Shown piece by piece: positions 36,469-45,333 of a DNA stretch of 62,463 nucleotides. The stretch is from Candidatus Gallipaludibacter merdavium. GTDB lineage: Bacteria; Bacteroidota; Bacteroidia; Bacteroidales; Paludibacteraceae. The notes under the pieces were generated by a model. It was not told where the DNA came from. It saw only the letters and a program-made list of their open reading frames with translations, and ran no database searches. Position 1 is the stretch's first letter. Every line of letters begins with the position of its first letter. The position numbers and the translations under genes are program-made. The stretch spans positions 1 through 62,463 of the forward strand of contig JADIMG010000089.1 of assembly GCA_017694875.1 (NCBI GenBank), read 5' to 3'.

Positions 36469-36958
36469 TTATCCAATTTTTGCCCAAAAGTAAACCAAAT
36501 TGCGCAGACAGACAAATCTATTGACTCAGAATACTTTAACCTAACGCTTTTTACCGCTTTTTCTAATTGTCAACAATACTTGTTCATAAATCACTCAAAG
36601 AAAATGATAACTTAATTTGCATTTTCGAAAAACAGTCGCTCTAAAAAACTTTTCTGTTTCTCCAAATCTTTTACCCCATTTTTTATCCAAAGATATAAGG
36701 TTGTTTTTACACGGATTCACCTGCTTTTTCACAGCCTCTTTTATCAACTTCAAGGTTTTCAACAGCTTGTTAATAACGTCCATAGATGCAAGAAAATCAA
36801 GATTATAAGAAAAAATAGATTGTTGAATACTGCTTATACGGAAATGATAAGCTATATTTGCAAGGAAAATGGGAAAGACTTATCAACGCTTTCAACAGGC
36901 TATTATAATCAGAATAAATTTTTAAATCGATATTTTTTATATTGCTAAGTTCATAACA
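36469..36958. other. Candidate replication origin (oriC-like region)
   Basis: This 490-base AT-rich segment holds no supported gene. It contains nonamers close to the DnaA box: TTATCCAAA (36683), TTATCAACT (36741), TTTTCAACA (36756), TTATTAACA (reverse, 36768-36776), TATTCAACA (reverse, 36821-36829), TTATCAACG (36880), TTTCAACA (36890) and TTGTCAACA (36567). A very AT-rich stretch follows at 36899-36946. Genes point away from it on both sides, and the plus strand changes from C-rich on the left to G-rich on the right. It also holds a -7 box TATATTTG at 36853-36860, probably for nadA. dnaA is not in the window, and the boxes are imperfect. Confidence 0.5.
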
Positions 36959-37891
36959 ATGGAAAAGGAAACTCTTAAAGCGGAAATCAAAAGGTTGGCC
37001 AAAGAAAAGAATGCGGTCATCATGGTGCACTACTACCAGCAGGACGATATTCAGGATGTGGCCGATGTGATTGGCGATAGCTTGGCGTTGGCACAAAAGG
37101 CGGCTGACACTCAGGCTGACATCATTGTTTTGTGCGGGGTGCATTTTATGGGCGAAACGGCCAAAATCATCTGTCCCGACAAAAAAGTGCTGGTGCCCGA
37201 CTTGAATGCCGGATGTTCATTGGCCGACAGCTGTCCCGCCGATGAGTTTGAACGCTTTGTCAAAGAACACCCTGACCACATGGTTGTGTCTTATGTCAAT
37301 ACTTCTGCCAGTGTGAAGGCGCTCACTGATGTGGTGGTCACCAGTTCCAATGCCAGAAAAATCATTGAAATGATTCCCGAAAATACGAAAATCATTTTCG
37401 GGCCTGACCGTAATCTTGGAAATTATATCAACAGTATCACTGGCCGCAATATGTTATTATGGAATGGCGCATGCCATGTACACGAGCAATTCTCTGTTGA
37501 AAAACTGGTGGAACTTAAAAAGCAATATCCGTCCGCCAAGGTATTGGCTCATCCGGAATGTAAGTCGGTCATTCTTCAATTGGCCGATGTTGTAGGTTCT
37601 ACTCAGGCTTTGCTTAACTATGCCACTCAATCCGATGCTACGGAATTTTTGGTGGTTACAGAAAGCGGTATCTTGCACGAAATGAAGCGCAAAAATCCTG
37701 GCAAGACTTTTATTCCTGTTCCGCCGGCCGATAGCACTTGTGCATGCAATGAATGTAATTTCATGCGGCTCAATACATTGGAAAAACTTTACGATTGCCT
37801 GCTGCATGAATCCAATGAAATTCATGTGAATGAAGCTATAAGGGAAAAGGCTTTGAAACCTATTCTGAAAATGCTTGAAATGAGCAAATAA
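36959..37891 (+). CDS. nadA: Quinolinate synthase A
   Basis: A 310-residue Fe-S enzyme that condenses iminoaspartate with dihydroxyacetone phosphate to quinolinate in NAD synthesis. Visible family motifs are MVHYYQQDDIQDVAD, GDSLALA, VLCGVHFMGETAKI, PDLNAGCSLADSC, HPECKS and CACNECNFM, which supply the three cluster Cys ligands. The length matches the short form of the family. nadB and nadC are not adjacent. rpe follows after 30 bases. Confidence 0.96.
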   Translation: MEKETLKAEIKRLAKEKNAVIMVHYYQQDDIQDVADVIGDSLALAQKAADTQADIIVLCGVHFMGETAKIICPDKKVLVPDLNAGCSLADSCPADEFERFVKEHPDHMVVSYVNTSASVKALTDVVVTSSNARKIIEMIPENTKIIFGPDRNLGNYINSITGRNMLLWNGACHVHEQFSVEKLVELKKQYPSAKVLAHPECKSVILQLADVVGSTQALLNYATQSDATEFLVVTESGILHEMKRKNPGKTFIPVPPADSTCACNECNFMRLNTLEKLYDCLLHESNEIHVNEAIREKALKPILKMLEMSK

Positions 37892-37921
37892 CCATCATAC
37901 TAGAAAAACACACACGAAAAA

Positions 37922-38572
37922 ATGAAAAACAAGATTATTTCACCGTCGCTTTTATCAGCCGATTTTGGTTGCTTGAACGAAGCGTGCGACATGATTAATG
38001 CCAGTAATGCCGAGTGGCTGCACATCGATGTGATGGACGGGGTGTTTGTACCCAACATTTCTTTTGGTTTCCCGGTTATGAAGGCGGTAAAGAAACGTTG
38101 TACCAAACCGCTAGATGTGCACCTGATGATTGTGCATCCGGAAAAATATGTGGAACGTTTTGTCGATGCGGGTGCCTATTCAGTTGGTTTCCATTTGGAA
38201 GCTGTCGATGATCCGCGTCCCATTTTGGATTTGATTCGCAAGAAAGGGGCAAAAACCTGCCTTACCATCAATCCCGATATCCCTGTCGAACGCCTTTATC
38301 CTTATCTTGACGAGGTGGATATGGTATTGCTCATGTCTGTTTTTGCTGGCTATGGCGGACAGAAATTCATTGAGTCTTCTTACGAAAAATTGGACACTCT
38401 GCGTGCTGAAATTGACCGTCGCGGACTCTCTACACTCATTGAAATGGATGGTGGAGTAAATGTAGACAATGCACCTTTGCTTTTCCAGCATGGAGCAGAT
38501 GCATTGGTAGCGGGCAATGCGGTCTTTTCGTCTGACGACCCCATTAAAACAATTGATTTATTGAAACGTTAA
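37922..38572 (+). CDS. rpe: Ribulose-phosphate 3-epimerase
   Basis: A 216-residue TIM-barrel enzyme that interconverts ribulose 5-phosphate and xylulose 5-phosphate in the pentose phosphate pathway. Signatures are SPSLLSADFG, WLHIDVMDGVFVPN (metal ligands His and Asp), DVHLMIVHPE, MSVFAGYGGQKF and EMDGGVNVDNA. Its TAA stop overlaps the ATG of comEC (TAATG), which indicates coupled translation. Confidence 0.96.
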   Translation: MKNKIISPSLLSADFGCLNEACDMINASNAEWLHIDVMDGVFVPNISFGFPVMKAVKKRCTKPLDVHLMIVHPEKYVERFVDAGAYSVGFHLEAVDDPRPILDLIRKKGAKTCLTINPDIPVERLYPYLDEVDMVLLMSVFAGYGGQKFIESSYEKLDTLRAEIDRRGLSTLIEMDGGVNVDNAPLLFQHGADALVAGNAVFSSDDPIKTIDLLKR

Positions 38573-40641
38573 TGGATTTTATCCGTAAGAATCCATTCCT
38601 TTTTTTATTATTGTCACTGGCTGCAGGTATAGGCTTTGGGAGTTTGCCTGTGCCTGCCATGGTGACATGTTTTTTCTTTGCATTTTCTTTTTTTCTGTTT
38701 GTTGTTTACTGGCTGATAAGGCGTTTTTTCCCTTATTTCAATGCTTCTTTTGTTTTTCTGACTGCTGTTTTTCTGTTTTTGTCAGCGGTAGGCATGTTCC
38801 GTATAAGTGAGGCTGACAGGCAGGCACGGGGTACTTTTACAGGCAAACAGGCGCTTTTTGAAGCATTGGTGTTGGACGATGTAGCGGAAAAACCGAAAAC
38901 CTATATGTGTCAGCTTCAGTTGCGTCACAGTTGGTTGTCCGATTCTGTTTCATCCATGGAAGAGGGTAGGGCTATTGTCTATATTGCCAAGGATTCTCTG
39001 TCGGCTTCGCTTCAAAGTGGTGACATCATTTTGTTCAGTGCTTTTTTTCCGCCTTATACGCCCGACCCTAATCCGGAGTGTTTTGACTATCCTGCCTATC
39101 TTTTGCGTCAGGGAATAGCTTCCACTGCCTATATTCCAGCTCATAAATGGAAAAGGGTAGGCCATGAAGAACGTTTTTCCTTGAAATGTTATGCTGTGCA
39201 GTGTCGTGACCATTTGCTGGAGGTTTATAGGAAATATGGAATTGAAGGTGAAAATTTTGCGGTCTTGTCGGCTCTTACTTTGGGCGACCGTTCAGAGCTT
39301 GAACCACACACAAAGCAGGCTTTCAGTGTTTCGGGTGCTATGCATATTTTGGCGGTAAGTGGTCTTCATGTGGGCATTGTCTATGCCGTGTTCTACTATC
39401 TTTTTTTCTTTTTGGGTAAGGCACGCGGCATGGCTCTCTTGAAATCACTTGTCATAGTGCTTTTGCTTTGGGTCTATGCTTTCATCACAGGTCTTTCTCC
39501 TTCTGTGTTGAGGGCTACACTGATGTTTTCCCTTGTAGCTATGGCCAATTGCTTTTCACGAAAATCGAGCATTTACAACACAGTTTCCATTTCTGCCTTT
39601 TTTCTTTTGTTGGTGCAGCCTCATCTTTTGTTCAATGTAGGCTTTCAGTTAAGCTATTCAGCGGTGTTGTCCATTGTCTTGTTGCAGGCACCTATCTATA
39701 GATGGATTTATTTCAAATACCGTATCTTGCGTTGGCTGTGGGGTTTAATGTCTGTTTCCATTGCGGCACAAGTGGGCACCTTCGTTTGGTGTATGTTCTA
39801 TTTTCATCAGTTTTCCACTTACTTTTTGCTTACCAATCTGATAGTGGTTCCTGCTGCTTCTGTCATCATTTATACGGCTGTTCTTTTGTTTTTGGTTTCT
39901 CCTTTCACTCTTTTGGGCAAAGGGGTAGGGATTTTGCTGAATATGGAGCTGGATGTGTTGAATGCTGTAGTACATAGCATTGAGTCATTGCCATTTGCCC
40001 AGGCACAGGTTTTCATCTCTCTTACTCAAATGTTGGCTCTTTTTGCGGCTTTGGCTTTGTTGTTGGTCTATTTTTTTACCAAACGCCATCATTTTTCATG
40101 GTTGGCGGCTTCGTTTTTGTGTCTGGCGTTCGTTTTCTCGCTTTCTTTGCTGCGTAAGTACCAATCTTCCCAAACGGACCGGTTATTGGTTTATTCGGCA
40201 GGAAAAGTGCCTGTAATCCAACTTTCATCCGGACTGCACAGCCGTGTTTTGACCACCGATACCATTTTGGCAAACCGTTATGTCGCTTCCTATTCACTCA
40301 AGCACCGTTTTAGTTCACTTTCCTATGAGTGTATCAACGATTCTTCTTTTTATGGATTTCTGTTTGACAATGAGCGCTGTGTATTGCTAAACAATGAAGT
40401 ATTGTATCGTAAGCAACACGAGCAAGCTCTCGTGATTGACCATCTCTTCATTGGCAATATAGGCCGTACGCGTCCAGATGATATTTTCCAGTTTTTCCGT
40501 CCGAAAAACATAGTTCTCCTTCCTGCTTTGTCTAATTGGAAACGCTCTGAATTGAAAAAACTCTCCCTACAATATTCCATTCCTTGTTTTGATATGAAGG
40601 AACAGGGCATTTATGCTATTGAAGTAGTTTTTTTTCAGTGA
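38572..40641 (+). CDS. comEC: ComEC/Rec2-family DNA uptake channel
   Basis: A 689-residue inner-membrane protein of the ComEC/Rec2 family, which passes single-stranded DNA into the cell during natural transformation. It has N-terminal membrane helices, a periplasmic OB-like domain (about 75-205, ending in the DPNPECFDYPAYL segment), and the competence domain with many helices (LTLGDRSEL, FSVSGAMHILAVSGLHVGIVY, SPSVLRATLMF). The C-terminal 150 residues lack the His-x-His-x-Asp-His metal site of the usual beta-lactamase-like domain, so that domain is degenerate. It ends 10 bases before the stop of the convergent AT-rich operon, with no terminator between. Confidence 0.92.
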   Translation: MDFIRKNPFLFLLLSLAAGIGFGSLPVPAMVTCFFFAFSFFLFVVYWLIRRFFPYFNASFVFLTAVFLFLSAVGMFRISEADRQARGTFTGKQALFEALVLDDVAEKPKTYMCQLQLRHSWLSDSVSSMEEGRAIVYIAKDSLSASLQSGDIILFSAFFPPYTPDPNPECFDYPAYLLRQGIASTAYIPAHKWKRVGHEERFSLKCYAVQCRDHLLEVYRKYGIEGENFAVLSALTLGDRSELEPHTKQAFSVSGAMHILAVSGLHVGIVYAVFYYLFFFLGKARGMALLKSLVIVLLLWVYAFITGLSPSVLRATLMFSLVAMANCFSRKSSIYNTVSISAFFLLLVQPHLLFNVGFQLSYSAVLSIVLLQAPIYRWIYFKYRILRWLWGLMSVSIAAQVGTFVWCMFYFHQFSTYFLLTNLIVVPAASVIIYTAVLLFLVSPFTLLGKGVGILLNMELDVLNAVVHSIESLPFAQAQVFISLTQMLALFAALALLLVYFFTKRHHFSWLAASFLCLAFVFSLSLLRKYQSSQTDRLLVYSAGKVPVIQLSSGLHSRVLTTDTILANRYVASYSLKHRFSSLSYECINDSSFYGFLFDNERCVLLNNEVLYRKQHEQALVIDHLFIGNIGRTRPDDIFQFFRPKNIVLLPALSNWKRSELKKLSLQYSIPCFDMKEQGIYAIEVVFFQ

Positions 40642-40651
40642 ATAAGTATGT

Positions 40652-41863
40652 TTATTTTAAATCTGCTGATGGAGTAAAATTCCCTTTTTTATCTATGTAT
40701 CCAAATCCATAATCATCATAGTATACAATAGCTTTTCCGTTTATAAATGATGGATTATAATATTTACCTGCTGAGTTTTTGATATATTTATATTTTGGAG
40801 GAATAATAATGTTTCCATTTATATCATAGTAAGTCAATATATTATTTATTGCTATCATAGTGCCGTCTTCATTGAATGTCCAAGGAATTGTTTTATCAGG
40901 GTCTATTATAATTTGAAAAATCATTTTCCCATGATTATCAATACAAAGAAGTTTATTGATATTGTTAGTGAAATCAGAATACTCACACCATGCTCTGTTT
41001 GCATTGAAATATGATATTCCCTCATACATGCATGCGAGTATTTCTTCTCCTTCTGAATTTATCAATCCATATCCTTTTCCATCATTAACCTTAATCAAAT
41101 TAGGTTCCCCTGTTTGTACAGCAGCTGTATATGTTTTTTTTGTTATTTGTTTCCCTTTTATATTATACAATGTCCATTCATCTTCTTTGTTCTTTTTAGC
41201 TTGAATAATGTTTCCAATATATCTTCCTATATTATGAAATGAACGCTCAGGTGTAATGCCTTTTTCCCATACTATGCTATAATATTCGCATGGTAAAATT
41301 TCTTTCCCTTTGCTGTTTACCCATCCTACTTTTTCTTCTTGATATGTAAGTATGACCTTTTTGTTTATTACAGCTATTGAGTCAAATTTTGTTTCAATCA
41401 CCTTTTTTCCATGTGAATTTGCTAATCCATATTGTCCTGATTTCATCAAAATATAACATCCTTCATATTCTTCTATTAAATCATAATTGCATTTTAATTT
41501 CTGAGAAAAAAATCCAACATTTTTACTTTTTATTCCGTACATACTATTTTTTGTTGTTATAACTAAATCCTTTTGTTCTTCTGGAATTAAAAATAAAGTA
41601 GAAAATATAATAAAAAAGAATATAAAAAATGCTAATACATATATTATATCTTCATTACACCATTTCTTTATTTTGTAAGAAAATAGGGATTCTATTTCAC
41701 GGCGTAATTCTTTATTTTCTCTTTTTAATGAATTAAGTTCATTCTCACTTATTAGAATATTGGTGCTATAACTTAATCTACTACCACACTTTCCACAATA
41801 ACTTGCTTTTGGTGGATTATTTTCGTAACCACACTCTTTGCATTTTATTTTTATTGAATTCAT
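40652..41863 (-). CDS. Zinc-ribbon, membrane-anchored WG-repeat protein
   Basis: A 403-residue protein and the last gene of the AT-rich operon. Residues 8-30 form a zinc ribbon (CKECG, YCGKCG). A short coiled coil (about 38-60) and one membrane helix (IIYVLAFFIFFFIIFSTLFL, about 74-93) follow. The rest is WG-type beta-repeats (SMYGIKSKN, GQYGLANSHGKKVI, VGWVNSKGKEIL, GKGYGLINSEGEEIL, FGYIDKKG). The topology would put the zinc ribbon in the cytoplasm and the repeats outside the inner membrane. It may act as a sensor or platform for the system, which is inference. Confidence 0.8.
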   Translation of the reverse strand: MNSIKIKCKECGYENNPPKASYCGKCGSRLSYSTNILISENELNSLKRENKELRREIESLFSYKIKKWCNEDIIYVLAFFIFFFIIFSTLFLIPEEQKDLVITTKNSMYGIKSKNVGFFSQKLKCNYDLIEEYEGCYILMKSGQYGLANSHGKKVIETKFDSIAVINKKVILTYQEEKVGWVNSKGKEILPCEYYSIVWEKGITPERSFHNIGRYIGNIIQAKKNKEDEWTLYNIKGKQITKKTYTAAVQTGEPNLIKVNDGKGYGLINSEGEEILACMYEGISYFNANRAWCEYSDFTNNINKLLCIDNHGKMIFQIIIDPDKTIPWTFNEDGTMIAINNILTYYDINGNIIIPPKYKYIKNSAGKYYNPSFINGKAIVYYDDYGFGYIDKKGNFTPSADLK

Positions 41864-41921
41864 AGTTTAAATATTTTATTATAAAATATTATTATATATC
41901 TAATTATATTATTGCTGCTTG

Positions 41922-42101
41922 CTATTTATTACTTAGTTTTTTATACTCTTGATAATCTTTATTTGGCAAGACCTTCCAATATGTTGAATCGAATAATTCC
42001 CATTTTGAACCGTAATATGCAATATTGCTTCCGCATTTTCCGCAATAGTTTGCTTCTTCGGGATTTTTATTAAATCCACAAACAGAGCATTTCTTTCCCA
42101 T
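41922..42101 (-). CDS. 59-residue zinc-ribbon protein
   Basis: A short gene with start ATG at 42101 and stop TAG ending at 41922. The product opens with MGKKCSVCGFNKNPEEANYC and continues GKCGSNI, a complete four-Cys zinc ribbon very similar to the one opening the next protein. The remaining 30 residues are polar. It sits 12 bases after the kinase gene. A longer frame exists on the same strand in another phase, but it has no domain and would overlap the kinase gene. Confidence 0.75.
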   Translation of the reverse strand: MGKKCSVCGFNKNPEEANYCGKCGSNIAYYGSKWELFDSTYWKVLPNKDYQEYKKLSNK

Positions 42102-42113
42102 ATTATATTCCTT

Positions 42114-43226
42114 TTATATATTTTTATATGTGTATCTTTTTGTGCCGCAAAATGTACAATATTCAAAATCTTCATTAAAAAATTTCTTTCCACATGCTGT
42201 GCAATATGTTGCTTTATGGATAGTTGATACATTTAATTTCGAATAAAAGTTTTCCGATAAAATAGTATTTTCATCAACGTAGTTAAATAGAGATGGAACG
42301 TCTGAAACTGGTTTTTCTATGCTTTCAAGGCATTTCATAAGTATGGATATGTGCGTAAATTTTGAACGATATTTTTCCGCAACTTTCCAACCTACTGAAT
42401 TTTTTAAATTATGTAGCCGTTCTTTTCCGTTTAACCCATTTAAATCGGTTGATAGGAAAAGTAGATTTGATTCGTCATATTTCTGCGTTATTGATGGTTC
42501 AAAATATGCAATCCAAAGAGATAACGCTATAATAAATTGTGAAAAATTATCATCGTTAATGCTCGCAATTAGTGGATGTTCTGAATTTATTCGTTCTGGA
42601 TGTTGAAAGCAATTAGCACCTCCTGTTACTTGAAGGAATTTTTTTCCCATCTTATATACATATACAGAATCGTAATCCACCAGTCTTATGCGGTTTGTAG
42701 GTGTTACTAATATGTTTAAACATGATAAGTCTCCATGTGCTATACCGTTTTTTCTGAGTTGGTAGCACATATAATAAAAATCATGAATAAAGGAAATGCG
42801 TTCATTGTTTGTAAGTGTACTCCATCTCTCATTCATAAACTTATCTAAACTTATACCGTCGATCCAATCCATTATAATTCCAGGTACACGTCTGCCATCA
42901 CATTTCATTTTTAGTGCTTCAGGTATATATCTGAAACCTGAAAAATAATCTAGTTTAGTTTTTGTAAGTTCTTCTCCAATATATTTGTAACGCTCAAATG
43001 CATCAGGAATTATTTCTTTCCATACACGGTAGCAAATACGCGGCCCGTGACCGCTAATAGGATTCATTGGAAATGCGATGCAAAATCTTCCCGGACTAGG
43101 ATGTAGTAACCTACCTCTTCTTAAAGGTATTGTTGTATATGCGTTACGTATATTTGTGTCAAGAATGCATGATATATCTTTCATGCTTTCTTCTACTTCT
43201 GTCAAATTATAAGATACTTTTTCCAT
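42114..43226 (-). CDS. Protein kinase-like protein with C-terminal zinc ribbon
   Basis: A 370-residue kinase-fold protein. The catalytic loop is HGDLSCLNIL (His164, Asp166, Asn171), and the metal-binding motif is DYD (184-186) in place of DFG. The hinge-like segment IIMDWIDGISLDKFM lies near 116-130, and the probable ATP-binding Lys is in YRVWKEI near 70. The C-terminus carries a zinc ribbon (YCTACGKKF, YCTFCGTKRY, about 341-365). It lies beside a PP2C phosphatase and a VWA protein, a combination known from TerY-P-type stress modules. Ser/Thr kinase activity is therefore likely but not proven. Confidence 0.82.
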   Translation of the reverse strand: MEKVSYNLTEVEESMKDISCILDTNIRNAYTTIPLRRGRLLHPSPGRFCIAFPMNPISGHGPRICYRVWKEIIPDAFERYKYIGEELTKTKLDYFSGFRYIPEALKMKCDGRRVPGIIMDWIDGISLDKFMNERWSTLTNNERISFIHDFYYMCYQLRKNGIAHGDLSCLNILVTPTNRIRLVDYDSVYVYKMGKKFLQVTGGANCFQHPERINSEHPLIASINDDNFSQFIIALSLWIAYFEPSITQKYDESNLLFLSTDLNGLNGKERLHNLKNSVGWKVAEKYRSKFTHISILMKCLESIEKPVSDVPSLFNYVDENTILSENFYSKLNVSTIHKATYCTACGKKFFNEDFEYCTFCGTKRYTYKNI

Positions 43227-43266
43227 TTTTATTAAAGACAGGTTTTTGATTCAATTTATATGGCTT

Positions 43267-44445
43267 TTATATAATTGATTTATTGATTTCCTGAAATGGT
43301 GTTTTTTCTTGTCTTATTTCTGAATTATCTGTTTTTAGCGAATCCTCTAATTCAGCTATTGATTCTGTAGTTTCATTTTTTGATAATGCATGATCTTTAT
43401 CATATACCATAAGTCCTTTGTCTTCAGGAATATCGGATTGTATAATGGATGTTGTTTTTGTATCTGTTGTATTTATTGCTTTTATATTGTTTGATTCTTC
43501 TATTTTTTGTTTTTTTTCTATTGCACGCCATTTTGTGTACGGAAAAATAAAAGATTTCCAATTCATATAAAGTCTTTTTGTCTGGTTAAATGGCCATTTT
43601 ATGTATGGAAAAATAGAAAAAAACTCTCTTTCTTTTGCAATCTCTGTAGGTATTTTTGATGTATAATTTTCTTGATGATTGATTTTAATGGTTATCACTG
43701 CTAAATCATCGTCCATTTCATATGTGTTTCTAGCTTCAGTTGCAAGATTTATAAATTCTTCCATATCAGATATTTCCCATAAAATATTAAATGGAGTTTC
43801 ACCATTAATACATCTTGTTTGAAACCACTTACTCATACCATCTGTCATCAAAGCTACAAAATTTATCCCGTTGAGAGGTAATTCTCCCGTTAGCCATTCT
43901 CCCGAAATGCTATTATTGGATAAAATTGCAGATGTTATATTGGAGTATTCTGTAATTTCTTTTCCATTCTCATTTATTGATTTGGGAATGGAATTATATT
44001 CTTCGTATTTTCCATCTTGATAATTAACAAATAAGGTGCTGTCTCCGATTATAGCATATGATAGTCTATGTTTATCTAAGTCAATATGTATACCGCAAAA
44101 AGTGGAAGCTCCCATATGCCATTTTTCATAATTATATGTTTCATGTCGTAGCAACCTTCCTGTTAAGGTGTTTAAATATGACTTTGTCTCTAATTCCCAA
44201 GTTTCTTTTACTTTAGGTAGCAATGTTTCTTGACAGAATATTCTCCATTGTGAAAATATTTCGCAGTTTTGCTCTGTAAATATTTTACATAATGTACGTG
44301 CTACTATGTCTGGACGAAAAGAATTGGATACTCCGTCAGCAACGGCATACATGCTCAATGAATCATTGACGGCAAGTGCATCTTGCCGTCCATTAGATTC
44401 ATTGTATTTTCCCAATAAAAACGATTTATGTTGAATGCTTGTCAT
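43267..44445 (-). CDS. PP2C-family protein phosphatase
   Basis: A 392-residue protein. Residues 1-260 carry PP2C motifs: Asp22 in GRQDALAV, VADGVSNS (Asp37-Gly38), YAIIGDSTLFV, ALMTDGMSKW and MDDDLAVI, which supply the metal-binding acids. The remaining 130 residues are a low-complexity polar tail preceded by two FPYxKW elements, perhaps a tether or phosphorylation region. Its first four bases overlap the end of the VWA gene. It probably reverses the adjacent kinase's phosphorylation. Confidence 0.85.
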   Translation of the reverse strand: MTSIQHKSFLLGKYNESNGRQDALAVNDSLSMYAVADGVSNSFRPDIVARTLCKIFTEQNCEIFSQWRIFCQETLLPKVKETWELETKSYLNTLTGRLLRHETYNYEKWHMGASTFCGIHIDLDKHRLSYAIIGDSTLFVNYQDGKYEEYNSIPKSINENGKEITEYSNITSAILSNNSISGEWLTGELPLNGINFVALMTDGMSKWFQTRCINGETPFNILWEISDMEEFINLATEARNTYEMDDDLAVITIKINHQENYTSKIPTEIAKEREFFSIFPYIKWPFNQTKRLYMNWKSFIFPYTKWRAIEKKQKIEESNNIKAINTTDTKTTSIIQSDIPEDKGLMVYDKDHALSKNETTESIAELEDSLKTDNSEIRQEKTPFQEINKSII

Positions 44446-45284
44446 GGTATGGGTACTTCTCTTCGTCCGTTAAGTGAATTTAGTCCAGATACTGTTGAAC
44501 CAAAAACAATTAATTGAGACAGTAAATCTCTGTTAGATGAGTTTGAAGTTGTGAAAGATATGTTAGAAGCCATGAAATGACTTCCTTTCGAAGCAGGAAG
44601 ACCTGATCTGGTGGCTCGAGTAATAAATTCATCATTAAGTTCAGTTGATGCATCAAAAAGGAATCCTTTGCAGAAGTCAGTAGGACGTGTATATGGTAAT
44701 ATTATTTCTGGCTCTTTTCCCTCAACACCTTCAATATGAATATTAAACAATAATACATTTCCATCTGGAACAGAAATATTCATTAGGTTTTGTGCTGCAT
44801 TTAATGCTTTATCGCGTGCCTGTTCTGGTGTAATGTTTTTTTCTTCGGGATAACCATCTGTTATATTGATAACAATAGGGGCTGGAGTAGGGATTCCTTT
44901 AGTATTTTGTTCGTTTATCCATTTGTTGATAATAACTGCTGCCTCCTCATAGGCAGTTGCCATATGGGTTAGACCTTCTGACTTTTTTTCATTAGTATTG
45001 ATAAATTGTTTTGTTTCTTCTGTTTTTTCGAGGTGATCAAGTATATGATGAATATCACCTGAAAATATTTCTGTGATGTATTGGTTATAACCAATTATTT
45101 TGAGATGAAAACGTTCTCTGTATTCGCCCATATCTTGGCATCCAGCAGTTAAATAGTCGAGAACATTCCATATAATATTACTTACACGTTTGTTTTTTTC
45201 ATCCCATTTCATTGACCCTGAAAGATCTACAAGGTAAACTAGTAAACCAGGATGATTACTTCCCCAAGCTAAATTGTAATTCAT
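44442..45284 (-). CDS. VWA-domain protein (TerY-like)
   Basis: A 280-residue von Willebrand factor A protein without signal peptide. The metal-ion-dependent adhesion site is DLSGSM (Asp20, Ser22, Ser24), with a later Thr/Asp segment (NITDGYP). The length and the company of a phosphatase and a kinase resemble TerY proteins. VWA domains assemble complexes through a bound metal ion, so it may be the scaffold that links kinase, phosphatase and the AAA+ protein. It overlaps the phosphatase gene by four bases. Confidence 0.85.
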   Translation of the reverse strand: MNYNLAWGSNHPGLLVYLVDLSGSMKWDEKNKRVSNIIWNVLDYLTAGCQDMGEYRERFHLKIIGYNQYITEIFSGDIHHILDHLEKTEETKQFINTNEKKSEGLTHMATAYEEAAVIINKWINEQNTKGIPTPAPIVINITDGYPEEKNITPEQARDKALNAAQNLMNISVPDGNVLLFNIHIEGVEGKEPEIILPYTRPTDFCKGFLFDASTELNDEFITRATRSGLPASKGSHFMASNISFTTSNSSNRDLLSQLIVFGSTVSGLNSLNGRREVPIP

Positions 45285-45333
45285 AATTGTTTGTTTTTTG
45301 TTTGTATTAGTTTTTCTTGAATAAAGTTCTTAA

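Noticed and set aside
36595-36783. 62-codon frame in the oriC-like gap
   Set aside because: It is Lys-rich with no domain and coincides with the AT-rich box cluster.
41933-42232. 99-codon frame overlapping the kinase end
   Set aside because: It is a shadow: the real product is the 59-residue zinc-ribbon protein in another phase of the same strand.
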